NCBI RefSeq assembly: GCF_030936135.1
Contig: NC_082611.1
Span: forward strand, 13,407,001-13,471,000
Source: Gavia stellata
Taxonomy: Eukaryota; Chordata; Aves; Gaviiformes; Gaviidae
DNA: 64,000 bases
Direction: 5' to 3'
Part shown: piece by piece, positions 60,922 to 64,000 of the stretch
Layout of the letters: every line of letters starts with the position of its first letter
How positions within the stretch are numbered: the stretch's first letter is position 1
Program-made: the position numbers and the translations under genes
The notes under the pieces: generated by a model
Told to the model about the DNA's origin: nothing
The model's database searches: none
The model's input: only the letters and a program-made list of their open reading frames with translations

Positions 60922-63900
60922 GTGAGGAGGACAAAGGCATTGCTATCGAGGCAACAGGCAATGGTGATTTTGGATTGTCCATTATCAATTCATAGCTTTG
61001 GGTCGGAGTTATTGTTTCTAACTGCAGTTAGTGTAAAGATTTTCCCAGTGCTTCTCAGGGGAAACCTGCAGGTTGTGACCCTAAGGGGGACACTGTGCCC
61101 TGGGGCAAAGGCAGCGCCTTCAGGGCTCTGGGCTCAAGGAGGACCAACTCGAGGCACGGATGCACTACCGCTGCCTCCGACCCAGCGGTTAGAGCGGGAC
61201 ATCTCCGAGGGGGGGAACTGCATCTTGGTTCCCTCTGGCAGGGGTGCCCGACCCTGGTGCAGCTGAGGGGCAGACGTGCAGGTGAAGGACCAAACTTGTG
61301 AAGACCTGGGTCTCCTCTGCTCCAATTTTTGCATGAAGGCAGGGGAGTTTCCCTCGGCTAGCTCTACCAGGAGCTCCTGGGCCAACAGACTCTGCCCTTG
61401 ACAGAATAGTGACCGGCTGTACATAAATGGCCCCTGAGGGCAGGAGGGTGGGGGTAAGCAGCTCCGCTGCTGCTCTCCCTTCCCTCCCAGACATGCCTTT
61501 CTCTGGGGGGTCACGGACTCCAGGCAGATTTCAGTAGCTCCAAAATATGAGAGGAAGGGGTTTCTTCCCCTTTGGATGAAGAGGATTTCCACCTTTTTTC
61601 TTAAATGAGATGAAGGATGTACATGGCTTAATAAGTAATATGGGGATTTTTATCTTTGTCCTGTTTGCCCTCTCTTCCCTCTGAAGGAAAACTCTCACCC
61701 AGCCACAGAGGTTCACTTCCTACCCTTCCTCTGAGCATCAACTTTGTCCTGCTCATAGCAAACTCTAGAAGGGCCCTTTTTATTTACTTGCCCCTGACAG
61801 CGATTTCTCAGGACTTTTACTCTCACGGTATCTTTTGTGTAGGTGTTATAATGAGTAGGAAAATAAATCCCTTCTTGGGTACAGAAAGATTTTTCAAAAA
61901 AGCCTGATAACCCTCATATTTGTGAGCATCAAATCCTTTTCTGAACAACAAGACCCAAAAACTATTTTCAATTTTGATGACAGGCATGCATAAAATCAGT
62001 GGTCTCTTATCATTTCAGGACTTCCCTCTGCTGCACCTTCTTCCTAGGGCAAATGTTTTTGAAATAAGCTTGTACTTATCTTCTGAAACAGGCTTGCTAG
62101 TTACAGGAATCCAGTGCATTTGCGTTTGATGACATCTTTCCATTGGTGTTGACGGAGAAACCCAACTTCTGAAAGTTTATAACCCACTCAGGCATGACAT
62201 CTCTGAGGATCCACTTAATTCCTTCTCTTTTTTTTTTTTTTTAAAGTTATTAAAACTTTCTTGTAGTCTGGACTGATATTATAAAAACGTGCCTAAAAGG
62301 ACAATGGGGTTACAAAACTTTCTTTAACTTCAAGCCTGAATACCACTTAATTTTTTTTTCTAATAGTTGTTCAATAAGGATGTTTTCCAGTTTGAATTTG
62401 TCATACTGCCTTCCTTCTTGTGGGATTTGAAAGCATCTGCTAGTTTCTACTGGTGAAAGAGAGATGCATCAGTGCACCTACATCTTCCCTCCCCTGGAAA
62501 ACCCCCTTCTGAACAAACAATGCCAATGAAGCAAAGCCAAACCCAATCAAGCAGGAAAACAGAGGAGTCTTGTATGGGTAGTGGGAAACTAGTTTGTTCC
62601 TCCCCTACCCCCCATGTACCCTGAAAATAAAACCAGAGTGTTTCTACAGAAAATACTTGCGTTGTAATGGAAGAAGTCATGCTATTTTGAACCCATACAA
62701 TGAAAAACCCTTCTCATAAGACTGCTGGGGGAAGCCCAGCAAAATGAATGTGACTGATGTGCGGAGTATGATACAAAAGTCCCAGTGACTTTGAGATACC
62801 GCAGTATTTCCATGTATGCCAACAAAAATACAACCCCTCAAAGATGATTTAACCCTAACCTGCAGTAAGAACTGCCTGGATGTCAGTGGCAGCTGTGGGA
62901 GAGATTTGGGAACAGGCGTTTAGTAACAGTCAGTGTATGCCTGAGAGTTCCTGTCCCCCAGCGAATTGCACATCTCCCTCTTGGAAATGGCAGCAGCTAC
63001 ACCCATTTGCAGGTTAAAAGACAGTCACCCCCTCACTGATGGCTTCAAGTCTTCCACGGAGCTAATCAAACAGCATGTTCCTCAAAGCAGAATTTATGCA
63101 CCTGAAGTCTTTCAGGTATAAAACTACCAAGTGCTGTCTCTATGTCTGTAGCAGAAGGGGGTCTTTGCTTCATTTTATTCTCTTTCCTTGAAATCAGAGC
63201 CTTGCTAACTAGGTTTGACTTCAGTTTTGTGACTGTGCGGAGGGTGTGCTGTCATCCAGCACAACTCTCAGCTCATCAGAAAGGTAAAACGTACTAGGCT
63301 GAGGGATCCAGTGTGGAAAGAGACGCCAGGCTACGCACGGCAGCATGAATAGGCAGTGGTAAGGTGGACCATGCCAATCTGCTGCCTGCTAACAGAGAGA
63401 GCCGGGAGCTGAGCCGGCTGCAAGTGCCGGATGGCTCTGTGCCACCCGCGGGGCGCTGAAGCCTCTGAACCCCGGCCTGCCTGTGACCATTCAAAACTTG
63501 CTGCTCTGACACAATGAGATCACTTGTGCTGCAGCAAAGGAATTTATTAAACCTACTGATGCCTCACTACCAGTAATCCTAAAAGAGAAGCAGACGTCCT
63601 TTCCTGCTTCACAGCTGTCTGTAAGCTCTTGCTAAGGTGGGCCTGACATAACACTGCTGGCATTTTAGAAAAATCATGTTCTAGCCTAGATCAGGACTTG
63701 GAAAACAAATCCTCTCTGTAACTGCATAGAGCATGTCATAGGCTAATAACAGGAATGGTACGATGCCTGATGCTTCAACCCTGCTTTCCGTGCCAGGCGA
63801 TCACAACTTCATGCTGCTGTAAGTGCATCTCTTGTGCCGGGCAGAAAAATCAGAGCTGAGCAAGCAGAGCTCAGAAATATGTGTTAGTCCTTGATGAAGA

Positions 63901-64000
63901 CTGACTGGTTCTTAGAAGAGATGTTATAGTTTTGCTTTAAGAATACTTAAACTCAAAGCTGAATTCAGTATTTCTTGATCCATTACAATTGAACCTTCTC
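60922..64000. other. non-coding sequence to window end
   Basis: Starts with a GC-richer, CpG-containing segment (about 61090-61270), then returns to AT-rich DNA with a T15 run (62228-62242) and other short T runs. No gene, RNA or mobile element recognised. Confidence 0.45.
62228..62242. repeat. T15 homopolymer
   Basis: Fifteen consecutive T in ctc(T)15aaag. No retrocopy is recognised next to it, so it is a simple mononucleotide repeat. Confidence 0.9.

Noticed and set aside
1..64000. CRISPR array, bacterial operon, rRNA, tRNA, provirus or phage-like system
   Set aside because: No regularly spaced repeats, no dense gene packing, no RNA gene consensus sequence, no LTR pair and no gag/pol/env-like frames were seen. 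The only mobile-element protein sequence is CR1.

Overview
This window looks like gene-poor, AT-rich chromosomal DNA from a bird or another archosaur-lineage reptile. The evidence is a set of CR1-type LINE insertions with the characteristic CR1 3' end (a gatgatctt / ttccaacctta / gattctgtg block), a low overall repeat load, no bacterial-style gene packing and no long host open reading frames. No known protein-coding gene could be recognised. It is best read as a gene desert, or as large introns and intergenic space.

Layout: 1-22.4 kb is mostly unique non-coding sequence with short CR1 pieces (minus-strand tail at 267-315, weak plus-strand tail near 4.6 kb, a clear older minus-strand piece at 16.46-16.70 kb). 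A 13-bp-arm palindrome lies at 17.09 kb, and an 18-bp perfect inverted repeat around a 67-base loop lies at 20.97-21.08 kb. The one substantial mobile element is a 5'-truncated CR1 at about 22.41-23.19 kb. Its ORF2 C-terminal frame is still fully open to the normal stop, and it carries the normal CR1 3' end.

From 23.2 to 47 kb the DNA is again non-coding, with a possible ancient CR1 remnant (about 25.0 kb), a T/C/T/G homopolymer block with a G-quadruplex motif (25.2 kb), a bulged hairpin (27.12 kb), an uninterrupted run of 16 G (41.72 kb), and several exon-like segments bounded by good splice signals (28.07-28.31, 32.88-32.95, 39.71-39.81 kb). From 47.8 kb to the end, small GC- and CpG-rich patches become more frequent (47.8, 54.4, 56.2, 57.15, 61.1 kb). 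There is a strongly bounded 248-base exon-like segment at 52.32-52.57 kb and a possible first coding exon at 60.81-60.92 kb. On the minus strand, a CpG-rich patch with a consensus splice donor (47.81 kb) lies upstream of an open frame preceded by a CAG acceptor (46.03-46.32 kb), and the two are phase-compatible.

Apart from the CR1 copies, everything here is inferred from signals in the sequence alone. The exon-like segments are hypotheses, most easily read as lncRNA exons or chance matches. No operon, CRISPR array, tRNA, rRNA, provirus or novel defence-type system was found.
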